A stretch of 52,761 nt of DNA from an uncultured Eubacteriales bacterium (GTDB taxonomy: Bacteria; Bacillota; Clostridia; Oscillospirales; Oscillospiraceae). This document shows, piece after piece, positions 41,451-49,947 of the stretch. The translations under genes were made by a program, and so were the position numbers. The first letter of the stretch is position 1, and every line of letters begins with the position of its first letter. The stretch lies in contig ONVI01000009.1 in assembly GCA_900321275.1 (NCBI GenBank), positions 1-52,761 of the forward strand, written 5' to 3'. The notes beneath the pieces are model-generated. The model did no database searches. It was given only the letters and a program-made list of their open reading frames with translations, and was not told the origin of the DNA.

Positions 41451-43324
41451 AAAAACTGCTTTCCCTTATCCTCGCCGTGATGCTGCTGTGCAGCCTCACG
41501 CTTCCCGTTTTTGCGGATTCGACGATTGACCTCACCCAGACCGGTTCCGTGAACCTCTGGAAATATGACCTGAGCTCCGCCCAGGCGGACGGCGTATGGG
41601 ACAGCTCCTATGTCTCCACCGGTGTCCGCGATCAGAGCGGCGTTGAAGCGATTCTCGGCGCAAGCGGCAGTTCAAACGGGTACGCGATTGAAGGGGTTGT
41701 GTACACCTATCTCAAGGTGGCCGACCTCAAGAGCGTAACCGTAACGGACAACAATGTGGAACGCTCCGAGCTGATGTACGGCATCGCCAATAACGCGGCC
41801 AACACCGCCTTTCTGACTGCCATCGGTGTCAGCGTCAACGACCGTTATGCTGCCGCAGACGATACAACGGGCGGTGTAACGACGTACTACTACCGCTCCG
41901 ATACCCTGATTGCCGGCCTCCAGAACGCACTGATCGGCAATGCCACCACGGTAAAGAACGCGCTGGAAACCTATGTTGGCAACAACGGCGGCACGGCAAT
42001 GCCCGCCACGGACGCCAACGGCCACAGTGCTGCCAGTGATCTGCCCCTGGGACTGTACCTCTTTGTTGAGACCAGTGTCCCTGAGGTGGTCACCAGCACC
42101 ACCTCACCCTTCCTGATCAGCATCCCGATGACCTCTACCACCGCCAGCGGCAGCTCGTGGATCTATGACATTACCGTGTATCCGAAAAACCTGACCGGTC
42201 TGCCCACGCTGGATAAGACCGTGAGGGAAGCAAAGACCTCCTCCGGCAAGAATAACGGCAGCGCCGCCATCACGGACGGGTATGCGGAATCCGCCACCGC
42301 TTCTGCGGGCGACACGGTTGAGTACCAGATCATCAGCACCCTGCCCAGCATCACGTCTGCCGCCTCTTATCTCTCGCAGTACACCTTCGTGGATACCCTG
42401 AGCCCCGGCATCACCTACAAGAAGAATGATGTTGTGCTAGAGTTCTACAGTGAAGCGGCCTGCACCAACAAGAACGCTACCTGGACCGCAGACAGCGAAA
42501 AGTTCACAGTAGGCTATACCACGGGCACGAACGGCGAGAGCATCATGACCATCAGCATGACTGCGGCAGGCCTCAACGAGATCAACACCAGCAGTGCTGT
42601 CTATACCGGAGCCTCCGCGGTCAACAGCGGATACAGCGACTGCACCCTGCGCATCACCTATGGGGCCACGCTGGACACGGATAACTCCCTCATCCTCGGC
42701 GATACCGGCAACCCCAATGAAGTCACCCTGACCTGGAAGCGCAGCAACACCAGCTTCTATGACACTCTGACCGACGATGCAGCAGTCTACAGCTTTGGTC
42801 TGGACGTGACCAAGAACTTCTCCGATGGACGCGGAGACGCTACCAAGGTTGAGTTCCTGATCCAGAACAGCACGGACAGCTACTATCTCACCGGTTCCTT
42901 CAATACCACGGAGAATATGTGGTATGTGACCGGCAAGACGGCAGAGGCAAACAGCGCGACCCACTTTATCCCGACTGCGGCGGGCAAGCTGACGGTCAAG
43001 GGGCTGGAGGATGACGCCTACACGCTGACCGAGGTCAAGACGGACAGCGCCTATACGCTGCTCAAGGCTCCTGTGCAGGTGGTCATCTCGAAGAGCGGCG
43101 CGACCGTTTCCGCGACTGTGGACGGGAAAGCCGTCAATATGAGCGCTATCGGAGCCTCCGGCCATGCGCTGGCACCCTTTACGATCATCAACACCCGCGG
43201 CTTCGATCTGCCCCAGACCGGCGGCACCGGCAACTGGCTGTTCCCGATAGTTGGTCTCACCATGCTGGCTGCCTGCATTGTCGGCATCATTATCCTCGCA
43301 AAGAAGAAACCCACTGAGAATTAA
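41447..43324 (+). CDS. SpaA/SpaH-like backbone pilin, LPXTG-anchored
   Basis: A 625-residue major pilin. The signal peptide ends in PVFA-DS. The pilin motif is seen as ITVYPKN (Lys247), the residue to which sortase joins the next subunit. Isopeptide-forming pilin domains follow, and the C-terminus has FDLPQTGGTG, a hydrophobic helix and KKK. The start overlaps the previous stop as ATGA, so adhesin and backbone are coupled. With the adhesin and two sortases this makes a complete covalent-pilus locus inside a conjugative element. Confidence 0.9.
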   Translation: MKKLLSLILAVMLLCSLTLPVFADSTIDLTQTGSVNLWKYDLSSAQADGVWDSSYVSTGVRDQSGVEAILGASGSSNGYAIEGVVYTYLKVADLKSVTVTDNNVERSELMYGIANNAANTAFLTAIGVSVNDRYAAADDTTGGVTTYYYRSDTLIAGLQNALIGNATTVKNALETYVGNNGGTAMPATDANGHSAASDLPLGLYLFVETSVPEVVTSTTSPFLISIPMTSTTASGSSWIYDITVYPKNLTGLPTLDKTVREAKTSSGKNNGSAAITDGYAESATASAGDTVEYQIISTLPSITSAASYLSQYTFVDTLSPGITYKKNDVVLEFYSEAACTNKNATWTADSEKFTVGYTTGTNGESIMTISMTAAGLNEINTSSAVYTGASAVNSGYSDCTLRITYGATLDTDNSLILGDTGNPNEVTLTWKRSNTSFYDTLTDDAAVYSFGLDVTKNFSDGRGDATKVEFLIQNSTDSYYLTGSFNTTENMWYVTGKTAEANSATHFIPTAAGKLTVKGLEDDAYTLTEVKTDSAYTLLKAPVQVVISKSGATVSATVDGKAVNMSAIGASGHALAPFTIINTRGFDLPQTGGTGNWLFPIVGLTMLAACIVGIIILAKKKPTEN

Positions 43325-43333
43325 TAGAAAGCT

Positions 43334-43364
43334 TACAGGGAGGCCGGAATCTGGCCTCCCTGTA
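43334..43364 (+). promoter_or_regulatory. Hairpin between pilin and sortase genes
   Basis: TACAGGGAGGCC (43334-43345) and GGCCTCCCTGTA (43353-43364) form a perfect 12-pair stem. No T-tract follows; the sortase binding site (AGGAGAACA) comes 5 bases later. It may protect the abundant pilin mRNA and lower sortase expression. Confidence 0.65.
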
Positions 43365-43377
43365 CCATAGGAGAACA

Positions 43378-44268
43378 ATGAGTAGAAGAATAAAGATTTT
43401 TCTCTGTATCCTTTTCCTGCTTCTCGCGCTGGTTGTCACACTGTATCCACTCATCAGCAACATCGTGGGTGAGAAATACCGCAGCATGGTAGAGAGCCGT
43501 TACGATAAGGCCGTGGAAAAGCTGAACACCATGGAACTGATCGCGGAGAAGGAAGAGGCTGTCTTGTACAACAGAACCCTGCAGGGCGGAACTGAAAATG
43601 CATTTTCCCGTGAAGCACTGGCGGAAGCTGAGGAAAGCTACGGGCGTCTTCTGAATGTGCGCGGCGACGGGATCATGGGCTACATCCAGATCCCGAAGAT
43701 CGGTGTGGAGCTGCCCATTTACCACGGCACTGCCGAGGAGACGTTGGATAAGGGCGTCGGGCACCTGCTCGGTACATCCCTGCCGGTTGGCGGCGTCGGA
43801 ACGCACAGTGTCCTTACCGGTCACTCCGGCCTTGCGGGTACACGCATGTTTTCAGATCTCGATCAGCTCAAGGTGGGGGATGTGTTCTACGTCCGTGTAT
43901 TGGATGAAACCCATGCTTATATGATCCTGGACATCAATACCGTGCTGCCGGAGGACACCAGCAAGCTGGAGATCGACCCACAGCGCGAGAGCGTGACGCT
44001 GGTAACCTGTACGCCGTTTGGGGTGAATACCCATCGCCTGCTGGTACGCGGTGAACGGATCGAGGTCGGCATGGTGGAGCGAATGATCGAGGGTGCAGAG
44101 GTACAGGAGGAACCCGTGAAATCTACATGGACGCAGGAGTATCTGAAAGGGATCGCGCTCGGCTGCCTCGGCATCCTAGGGCTGACGCTGCTGATTCTCG
44201 GAACAAGGTTCCTGCTCGGAAACATCCATCCAATTGAACGGAGGCGAGGCCGCCATGAGAGGGCGTAA
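43378..44268 (+). CDS. Class C (pilus-type) sortase
   Basis: A 296-residue membrane-bound transpeptidase that joins pilin subunits. N-terminal and C-terminal hydrophobic segments flank the catalytic domain. His149 in TGHSGLAG, Cys211 in TLVTCTPFG and Arg224 in RLLVRGER form the triad. A lid-like stretch before the domain is present in outline (residues about 60-85). Class C assignment rests on the C-terminal helix and TCTPFGVNTHRLLVRG. ATG follows AGGAGAACA. Confidence 0.92.
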   Translation: MSRRIKIFLCILFLLLALVVTLYPLISNIVGEKYRSMVESRYDKAVEKLNTMELIAEKEEAVLYNRTLQGGTENAFSREALAEAEESYGRLLNVRGDGIMGYIQIPKIGVELPIYHGTAEETLDKGVGHLLGTSLPVGGVGTHSVLTGHSGLAGTRMFSDLDQLKVGDVFYVRVLDETHAYMILDINTVLPEDTSKLEIDPQRESVTLVTCTPFGVNTHRLLVRGERIEVGMVERMIEGAEVQEEPVKSTWTQEYLKGIALGCLGILGLTLLILGTRFLLGNIHPIERRRGRHERA

Positions 44269-44989
44269 ATTCTACTGGGAGCTCTTCTGGATGGTCGTAC
44301 TCATTACCGCGGCCCTTGCCTCTGCCGCGCTTGCCATCAATCCGCTTGTATACAGGGCGGAAAAGACGCGGGAGATCAGGCAGGGTGTAAAGCAGTTTAC
44401 GCAGAAGGTGGAGGAAGTGCAGGAAATCTCAGACCAGACACAGGAATCCATGCCCTATGAAGAACTCTATCGTTCCATTCAGACCTACAATGAGTGGCTG
44501 GTGAAGATCAATCAGGGGAATCTGACCAACAGTGTCTCCATGGCAATCATCCCGTTTACCATGACGGACTATGGGCTGCCGGATGAGATGTTCGGCGTAC
44601 TGCGCATCCCCGCAATGGATCTGGAAATGCCAATTTATCTCGGTGCCAACGACGAGAACATGGCGGCAGGCGCGGCAGTGCTGACGCAGACCAGCATCCC
44701 CATCGGCGGCGAGAATACCAACGCTGTCATAGCCGGTCACCGGGGCTGGAATGGGTATCCGTACTTTCTGGACATAGAAAACCTGCATGTTGGGGATTTG
44801 GTCTACATCAAAAACATTTGGGAGGAGCTGGCCTACAAGGTGACGGCGATCCGCATTGTATACCCGGATGACATTGACGCGATCCTGATCCAACCGGGCA
44901 GGGACATGGTCACGCTTTTGACCTGCCATCCGCCCAACACCGGCGGTCGGTATCGCTATCTCGTGTACTGCGAGAGAGCAGAAGAATAG
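44255..44989 (+). CDS. Second sortase of the pilus locus
   Basis: A 244-residue sortase with one N-terminal membrane helix. His162 in AGHRGWNG and Cys224 in LLTCHPPNTGG are present, with a nearby RYRYLVY stretch for the Arg. It lacks the C-terminal helix of the first sortase, so it may be the housekeeping-like enzyme that attaches the finished pilus or the adhesin to the cell wall; that role is inference. I chose ATG at 44255 (MRGRKFYWE), behind GGAGGCGAGG, over a TTG at 44234. It overlaps the first sortase by 14 bases. Confidence 0.9.
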   Translation: MRGRKFYWELFWMVVLITAALASAALAINPLVYRAEKTREIRQGVKQFTQKVEEVQEISDQTQESMPYEELYRSIQTYNEWLVKINQGNLTNSVSMAIIPFTMTDYGLPDEMFGVLRIPAMDLEMPIYLGANDENMAAGAAVLTQTSIPIGGENTNAVIAGHRGWNGYPYFLDIENLHVGDLVYIKNIWEELAYKVTAIRIVYPDDIDAILIQPGRDMVTLLTCHPPNTGGRYRYLVYCERAEE

Positions 44990-45017
44990 GGCAGTCACAA
45001 AGACCACCCTATTCTTC
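44981..45017. terminator. Bidirectional hairpin inside two convergent gene ends
   Basis: GAAGAATAGGG (44981-44991) and CCCTATTCTTC (45007-45017) form a perfect 11-pair stem. The left arm holds the last codons and stop of the sortase, and the right arm those of the toxin gene on the other strand. Both proteins thus end in Glu-Glu. A/T-rich bases follow on the plus strand. Confidence 0.7.
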
Positions 45018-45350
45018 CAAAATATCTTCGGCTATATTTTTCCCGCGTGTAAAGACGGCGTGGATCATCACGGTGGCACTTTGCTCTTCAACAGAGTACA
45101 GTATAATATCGTTTCTTAGAATGAATTCCCGCACGCCCTTCTCTGCCCATGTGCCAGCAGAGCATGGCTGGTATTTATACGGAAGAAAAGAAAGCTCTTT
45201 TTGAATCTGTGTCCGCAGCCGCATATACCATTTGTATGCAAGTCTGCTGTCATGATACGCCTTTTCTATGTATTCCGCTTTGGAGAAGATATCTTCCTCT
45301 GCGGCTTCCGTATAGATGATCTTATAATGTTTCAGTTCATCCACGGGCAA
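45009..45350 (-). CDS. ParE/RelE-type toxin
   Basis: A 113-residue toxin of the ParE/RelE superfamily, which either cuts mRNA at the ribosome or blocks gyrase. KIIYTEAAEEDIFSKAEYIE is the usual N-terminal strand-helix start, and VREFILRNDIILYSVEEQ with ATVMIHAVFTRGKNI matches the C-terminal sheet. Its start overlaps the antitoxin by 14 bases, the normal order being antitoxin first. It probably maintains the element in the cell. Confidence 0.88.
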   Translation of the reverse strand: MPVDELKHYKIIYTEAAEEDIFSKAEYIEKAYHDSRLAYKWYMRLRTQIQKELSFLPYKYQPCSAGTWAEKGVREFILRNDIILYSVEEQSATVMIHAVFTRGKNIAEDILEE

Positions 45351-45630
45351 ATCTCTCCCTCATTTTTGCGTCAAGCTGATCCTGAGAGAGTACTCTGCCT
45401 GCCGATACATCCGCCATGCTCCTGCGCAGACGCGCGTCAATTTCATCCTGCGTGAGTTCATCCCAGGATTTCAGTGAAGGGGTAAAAGGCATACCGCCTT
45501 CGCGGATACTCTGCTGGGCGAAGATGCGCACAGCCTCCGCGAAGCTGGTGCCGAGACTTTTATAGAGCGCCTCAACCTCTGCTTTCAGCGCGGAGTCCAT
45601 TCTCACCTGAAGTGTAGATTCCATTGCCAT
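45337..45630 (-). CDS. RelB/DinJ-type antitoxin
   Basis: A 97-residue antitoxin with an N-terminal ribbon-helix-helix region (STLQVRMDSALKAEVEALYKSLG) typical of RelB/DinJ, which binds DNA, and a toxin-binding C-terminal part. ATG follows AAGGAGG. The promoter region just upstream holds two palindromes suited to autoregulation by the toxin-antitoxin complex. Confidence 0.88.
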   Translation of the reverse strand: MAMESTLQVRMDSALKAEVEALYKSLGTSFAEAVRIFAQQSIREGGMPFTPSLKSWDELTQDEIDARLRRSMADVSAGRVLSQDQLDAKMRERFARG

Positions 45631-45652
45631 AGTATCGCCTCCTTGTAATGCG

Positions 45653-45699
45653 ATTGTACTACAATTCGTGCGCTATGTCAATGGCATCTACTTGTACAA
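45653..45699 (-). promoter_or_regulatory. Promoter and operator of the toxin-antitoxin genes
   Basis: On the minus strand TTGACA (45681-45676) and TACAAT (45658-45653) are separated by 17 bases. ATTGTAGTACAAT (45665-45653) covers the -10 box, and TTGTACAA (45699-45692) lies upstream; both are palindromes sharing GAATTGTA. This is the layout of an autorepressed toxin-antitoxin promoter. Confidence 0.75.
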
Positions 45700-45738
45700 T
45701 TCGTATTCCATATTATTCCCGAAAGGACGTAAATCATC

Positions 45739-46713
45739 ATGAAGGCTGCAAAAATGGAGAAAAGACCGAGCTTCTCCTTGATGAAACAGACAGATGTTCA
45801 AAGTGTTTACCACATGCAGATGCCGCGCTGGCTCTTCTCTGATCCGCGTTACTGTGAAATGGGCCTTGACGCAAAGGTGGCCTATACCTTTCTTCTCAAT
45901 CGCTTTCAGCTCAGCCGCTTAAACGGATGGATCAATGAGTTCGGCGAGGTCTTTGTCGTCTTCCCCCGCAAGGAAATGGCAAAGGAACTGCGCGTGGGAG
46001 AGAAGCGCGTGACAGCAGCATTCAAGGAGCTTGCGGATCACGGCCTGATCTGGGAGAAGCGCTGCGGACTATGCGCCGCCAATCAGATCTATCTTGCGCT
46101 GGTGCAGCCGATGGATGATCCGGATTACGAGTGCGCTCCCTTCATGGACAGGGGAAACAGCGGCGGTTCAGGAGCAGCAGATTCGGCGCTTCCGGAACCG
46201 TCAAATCCGCGGTTCAGGAACAGTCGGAGTAACGATCCCGGAGCAGTCATACCAACGCTTCCGGAACAGCCGGCCGCGCCGCCCAGTAAGAAAGAATTAA
46301 ATCATACATACCGGAGTCAGAAAGAAGTCAGTCAGTCTATCTCGCATGCGAGGGATGACAGACTGACAGACGCTGACGAAAACGAGCTCACGGAAATTCT
46401 GAATTCCTGTGAGCTCGATCTATTCCCGGACGATACAGCCAGAGTGTTTGAGGATGCGATAGAGCGGCTTTTCTACTCGGAGAGCATTCGTGTCGGCAAG
46501 GCGATCCTGCCGCAAAACCGCGTCCGCTCCCGGCTGCATCGTCTGAACGAAATGATTTTGCGGGACGTGGAGCAAAAGATGGCGGAGAATACCGAGCGGT
46601 CGATCCGAAACACGACGGCCTATATCATGTCGCTGATCTTCAATTCCATCGCGGAGAGTGAAAGCGACCTGCTGGTCGATCCCTATCTGAACACCCTCCG
46701 CGCCTCGCTGTAA
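45739..46713 (+). CDS. RepA-type replication initiator (RepA_N-like)
   Basis: A 324-residue protein with an N-terminal winged-helix replication initiator domain: LGLDAKVAYTFLLNRFQLS-type helix, INEFGEVFVVFPRKEMAKEL and VGEKRVTAAFKELADHGLI. A low-complexity region (about residues 140-185) and a helical C-terminal domain follow. Such proteins start replication of plasmids or of excised conjugative elements. ATG at 45739 (MKAAKMEKRP) follows GAAAGGACG; an inner ATG at 45754 is also possible. Confidence 0.82.
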   Translation: MKAAKMEKRPSFSLMKQTDVQSVYHMQMPRWLFSDPRYCEMGLDAKVAYTFLLNRFQLSRLNGWINEFGEVFVVFPRKEMAKELRVGEKRVTAAFKELADHGLIWEKRCGLCAANQIYLALVQPMDDPDYECAPFMDRGNSGGSGAADSALPEPSNPRFRNSRSNDPGAVIPTLPEQPAAPPSKKELNHTYRSQKEVSQSISHARDDRLTDADENELTEILNSCELDLFPDDTARVFEDAIERLFYSESIRVGKAILPQNRVRSRLHRLNEMILRDVEQKMAENTERSIRNTTAYIMSLIFNSIAESESDLLVDPYLNTLRASL

Positions 46714-46725
46714 GGAGGAAGCAAA

Positions 46726-47244
46726 ATGCTTTTGACGATGAAACAGAGATATGTCGTGGACGTGCTGAACAGGCTCGGCTGTCTGCGCAGAGATCAGCTT
46801 TACATCCTGACGCGGGATCACTTCAAGACTGAGGACTTTACGCTTTCAGAGTATCAGATGGATGAGATCCTGCGGCAGCTCCCGTTTCTGGTCAATGAGA
46901 TCCGGGTGGAAAACGGTGTTGTCCGTCTCAGCGACCATAAACCCGAACCGCTCCGGCTGGAGGCAATCGACGTGATGCTGGAACTCTCCAACGGCTATCC
47001 GATCCGGTTTTCAGCCGTTCGTGATGAAGATATCCTGCTGCGCTTCGCTCTCGGAAGCGATCCGCCCCGGCAATATACCGTGGTGGCCTATTCCGATGCT
47101 GCGGCAGCGGTGGAAAACGGAAGGAACATCGTCTGGATATCTATCAAGCGCCTGAAGCCGGAGAATCTGTCTCTGGCAAAGCAGCAGTTTTACGCACAAC
47201 GCCAGAAGGACGGGTCACACCGTTTCTTTGGCGCAAATCAATAA
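46726..47244 (+). CDS. Winged-helix-like hypothetical protein, next to RepA
   Basis: A 172-residue protein. The first 65 residues (MKQRYVVDVLNRLGCLRRDQLYILTR) look like a winged-helix unit; the rest has strands and helices with no motif I can name. It may belong to the DUF5697 group found in such elements, but I am not sure of this name. ATG follows TAAGGAGGAAGCAAA, 12 bases after repA, so the two are co-transcribed. A replication or partition role is possible. Confidence 0.6.
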   Translation: MLLTMKQRYVVDVLNRLGCLRRDQLYILTRDHFKTEDFTLSEYQMDEILRQLPFLVNEIRVENGVVRLSDHKPEPLRLEAIDVMLELSNGYPIRFSAVRDEDILLRFALGSDPPRQYTVVAYSDAAAAVENGRNIVWISIKRLKPENLSLAKQQFYAQRQKDGSHRFFGANQ

Positions 47245-47261
47245 CAGATTGGAGGAATCTT

Positions 47262-48224
47262 ATGCCAAGAAAAAAAGCAACACCTGAAGAGCCCGAAAAG
47301 ACTACCCCGGAAGAAAACGAACTGGCCGCGCGGATGAGCAATCCGACCGGCGACGCGCTCCGTCAGTTTTTCTCGCTGGATTTCCGTGAGCTTGACCGCG
47401 ATCTGACGGAGGAAGAACGCGATGAATGGAACGCTATCTATGCCTCCTATCGCGGCCGCAGCGCCCTGTCCGGTATCATCATCGGCGTGGATCACTTTGT
47501 CAATAACTATGGCAACGACAATGTGCAGGACATGTACTGCGCTACCGTGATTCCATACCGTGTGCGGATCATCATCTCGGCCACGGAGATGTGGATGGAT
47601 GATTTCATCGTTCCCGACTTTGCTTTCCGTGGGATGGTAGGCGCAAAGATCGAATTTGTGATCACCCGTGTTGAGAGGGAGGCGGGCTTCGCCATTGCGT
47701 CCCGGCGCGAGGCCATGCGCAGCCGCAGATATTACTTCTCGCGCCATCAGGAGCTTTGGACAGAGGGCGCCAGAACCAAATGCCAGGTGCTCTCGGTGGG
47801 GCCACGCCGCTGCATCGTAGAGTGCCACGGGCACGATCTGAACATCACGCAGCGGGAGCTGAGCTATGCGGCCATCGCGGATCTGCGGACCTTCTATCAT
47901 CCTGGTACGGAGTTGAGCTGTATCGTGAAAAGCTATGACGCGGAGAAAGGGAAGCTGACCGTCTCCGTCAAGGAAGCGAAGCCCAATCCCTACGACGGAG
48001 CCAGCACCCGCCACCCCACCGGCAGCAGACGCCAGGCGGTGATCTCCGGCAAATACGCGGGCGGCGTCTTCTGCAATCTTCCTGACGGGACTGTCTGCAT
48101 GTGCAATTATTCTTACCAGTATGAGGACTCGGACTTCAAGATCGGCGATATCGTCATTCTGCGTGTACAGCGCTTCGACGATGAAAAGAAGCAGATGTAC
48201 GGCAAGATTCTGTCCAAGTGGTAA
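47262..48224 (+). CDS. S1-domain (OB-fold) RNA-binding-like protein
   Basis: A 320-residue protein with an acidic-basic N-terminus (PRKKATPEEPEKTTPEENE). Its C-terminal half looks like two S1-type OB-folds: TKCQVLSVGPRRCIVECHGHDLNITQRELSY ... LSCIVKSYDAEKGKLTVSVKEA and a second, weaker unit ending VILRVQRFDDEKKQMYGKILSKW. S1 domains bind single-stranded RNA or DNA. The N-terminal half is of unknown fold. It lies in the repA unit (17 bases after the previous gene), so it could act with the element's replication or mRNA control. Confidence 0.72.
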   Translation: MPRKKATPEEPEKTTPEENELAARMSNPTGDALRQFFSLDFRELDRDLTEEERDEWNAIYASYRGRSALSGIIIGVDHFVNNYGNDNVQDMYCATVIPYRVRIIISATEMWMDDFIVPDFAFRGMVGAKIEFVITRVEREAGFAIASRREAMRSRRYYFSRHQELWTEGARTKCQVLSVGPRRCIVECHGHDLNITQRELSYAAIADLRTFYHPGTELSCIVKSYDAEKGKLTVSVKEAKPNPYDGASTRHPTGSRRQAVISGKYAGGVFCNLPDGTVCMCNYSYQYEDSDFKIGDIVILRVQRFDDEKKQMYGKILSKW

Positions 48225-48250
48225 AAAAATCATTTTAAGGGAGGAATACT

Positions 48251-49123
48251 ATGAAAAAGAAACTGTTTTTGATCCTTTGCATTGCTTTATCTCTGTCGAT
48301 GCTTACCGCTTGTGGACGTAAGCAGAAAACCCCGGATAAAATCCCTGTCGAGACATCCACTCAGGCGCCGACCGCAACGCCGACTCCGGCTCCCACGGCA
48401 ACACCGTCGCCCACACCTGAACCAACAAAGGCGCCAGTGTCAACACCCACGCCTGTTCAAATCTCTCTGCCGAAAATCTCGAAGGAACCGGCAGATGAGA
48501 CGGTGACAGCAAACGGCAGCTGCGCATTCACTGCACAGTGCGATAATGCCACTCTGGCAGAGTGGCACTTCATAAGCCCGGACGGCTCCCTGGACGTGGG
48601 TTACTCGGTCGTACAGAACCAGTTCCCGGCGCTGAAGATCACGGGAGGCAACACCAGAGAACTGAAGCTGGAGGGCGTGCCTGAGCTGTTCAACGGTGTC
48701 AAGGTCTACTGTAAATTCAGCAATGAGGCGGGCTCAGTCAATACCTCATCTGCGCAGATCAAAGTCAAATCTGCTGCACCGACTGTACTGCACCACGGCT
48801 TTGTCGGCAACTGGGTAGATGAACTCTCCGGGCTTTGTCAGATCAATATCTTCCACCAGACCGAGGGCAGTGTAAATGTGAATGTTTTTTGGGCAAACTC
48901 AGAATTTGTTCGCTCACGCTGGCAGATGACGGCGTATGTGTACAAGGAAGGTGTCATGCTTTATGACAGAAGCCATTTCTGGGTTGAAATCTGCACGGAT
49001 GGCGTGAGCTATACCACTTCAGCTGAAAGCTTTGACGGGACTGGCAGCCTATATTTGCAAGACGGAAAGCTCCACTGGTATAACGATCAGACTGGACAGC
49101 TCACTGTGCTTGTCCCGGCGTAA
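48251..49123 (+). CDS. Surface lipoprotein with Pro/Thr linker and Ig-like domain
   Basis: A 290-residue lipoprotein. The signal ends in the lipobox LTAC (Cys21). A Thr/Pro/Ala-rich linker (about residues 30-70) probably crosses the cell wall. An Ig-like domain (about 75-170) shows PADETVTANGSCAFTAQC and VYCKFSNEAGSVNT; the last about 110 residues are strand-rich with no known family. ATG follows GGGAGGAATACT. Its position in the element suggests a surface role such as mating-pair interaction or phage/entry exclusion, which is inference. Confidence 0.75.
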   Translation: MKKKLFLILCIALSLSMLTACGRKQKTPDKIPVETSTQAPTATPTPAPTATPSPTPEPTKAPVSTPTPVQISLPKISKEPADETVTANGSCAFTAQCDNATLAEWHFISPDGSLDVGYSVVQNQFPALKITGGNTRELKLEGVPELFNGVKVYCKFSNEAGSVNTSSAQIKVKSAAPTVLHHGFVGNWVDELSGLCQINIFHQTEGSVNVNVFWANSEFVRSRWQMTAYVYKEGVMLYDRSHFWVEICTDGVSYTTSAESFDGTGSLYLQDGKLHWYNDQTGQLTVLVPA

Positions 49124-49216
49124 TGCCAGAAGCAAATTATTTACTTCTTTTTGGCTCAAAGAAGTATTATGAAATCTTTATAATCTTTTCACACAAAGAG
49201 ATTTAACGAAATACAA

Positions 49217-49654
49217 TTACATATAGTAAGATTGTGGCCGGAGTTGTATTGCTCCGGCCATTTTTCTCGTGTTAAAGCCCAGCGATGATGAGGCTATACT
49301 CTTTGCTCCAGAAGAAGATCGGCCCTCATGTTCTACCGTTACCTCGTCCACCCAACATGCTGCATATCCGACATAACATTCTCGCTCGGGCATGACCAGA
49401 ACGCCGATATGGGCGCCGCGCCGACGTACGAGCAGACAAAGCCATATATCTTTCTGCGAACAAAGAGGTGCAAAATCTTCGATAAACTGCCGATCCACCA
49501 GCATATCCGTAATGAAATTCTCATAATCAATAGAGTCTAAGATGATTGTCTTTATAACTCTGTACGCTTTTGAACTCTTTGGAATGTCGGGCGCTATCAG
49601 CTCTTCAAATATACGCGGACGTTTTACAAAGTTTGCTTTTGCGATTTCCTTCAT
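49217..49654 (-). CDS. Hypothetical protein, 3' end possibly altered
   Basis: A 145-residue soluble protein that I do not recognise. ATG at 49654 (MKEIAKANFVKRP) follows TTGGAGGCTGAC. The first about 110 residues look like a real folded protein. The last stretch (VEHEGRSSSGAKSIASSSL onward) is unlike it in composition, and the final residues are encoded inside the hairpin terminator of the opposite strand. This suggests a frame shift or fusion at the 3' end. It reads against the surrounding genes. Confidence 0.55.
   Translation of the reverse strand: MKEIAKANFVKRPRIFEELIAPDIPKSSKAYRVIKTIILDSIDYENFITDMLVDRQFIEDFAPLCSQKDIWLCLLVRRRGAHIGVLVMPERECYVGYAACWVDEVTVEHEGRSSSGAKSIASSSLGFNTRKMAGAIQLRPQSYYM
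49235..49266 (+). terminator. Terminator after the lipoprotein gene
   Basis: TGGCCGGAG (49235-49243) and CTCCGGCCA (49252-49260) form a perfect 9-pair stem with an 8-base loop, followed by TTTTT. It lies 112 bases past the lipoprotein stop codon and inside the 3' end of the minus-strand gene. Confidence 0.82.
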
Positions 49655-49947
49655 GTCAGCCTCCAAATAAAAAAGAAAAAACTAACAGAAGTTCTTGACA
49701 AGCGAGCAAAGACGTGCTAATTTATAGATTGTAAATAAATATTATTTTAAATGATAAAAATATTTTTATTTGCTCACTGATCAAACAATTCTGCATTTCT
49801 TAATTATACCATAATCTCCTGCTTTTGGCAGTTTTATGAATCAATAAGCAAATATTCAAAAACAATTGTTTTAACGATCTTGATGTGATATAATAATAAA
49901 ACTCTTAGTGAAGTTTATGGTTCACATGTGTCTGATCGGAGGAAACA
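49655..49947. promoter_or_regulatory. AT-rich control region of the BlaI-M56 module
   Basis: About 290 bases, far more AT-rich than the neighbours. A promoter toward the blaI-like gene is seen as TTGTTT (49866-49871) and TATAAT (49889-49894) with a 17-base spacer. A second candidate is TTGACA (49695-49700) with TAATTT (49718-49723), also 17 bases. CACATGTG (49923-49930) is an 8-base palindrome just before the binding site and could be part of an operator. No gene is seen. Confidence 0.6.
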
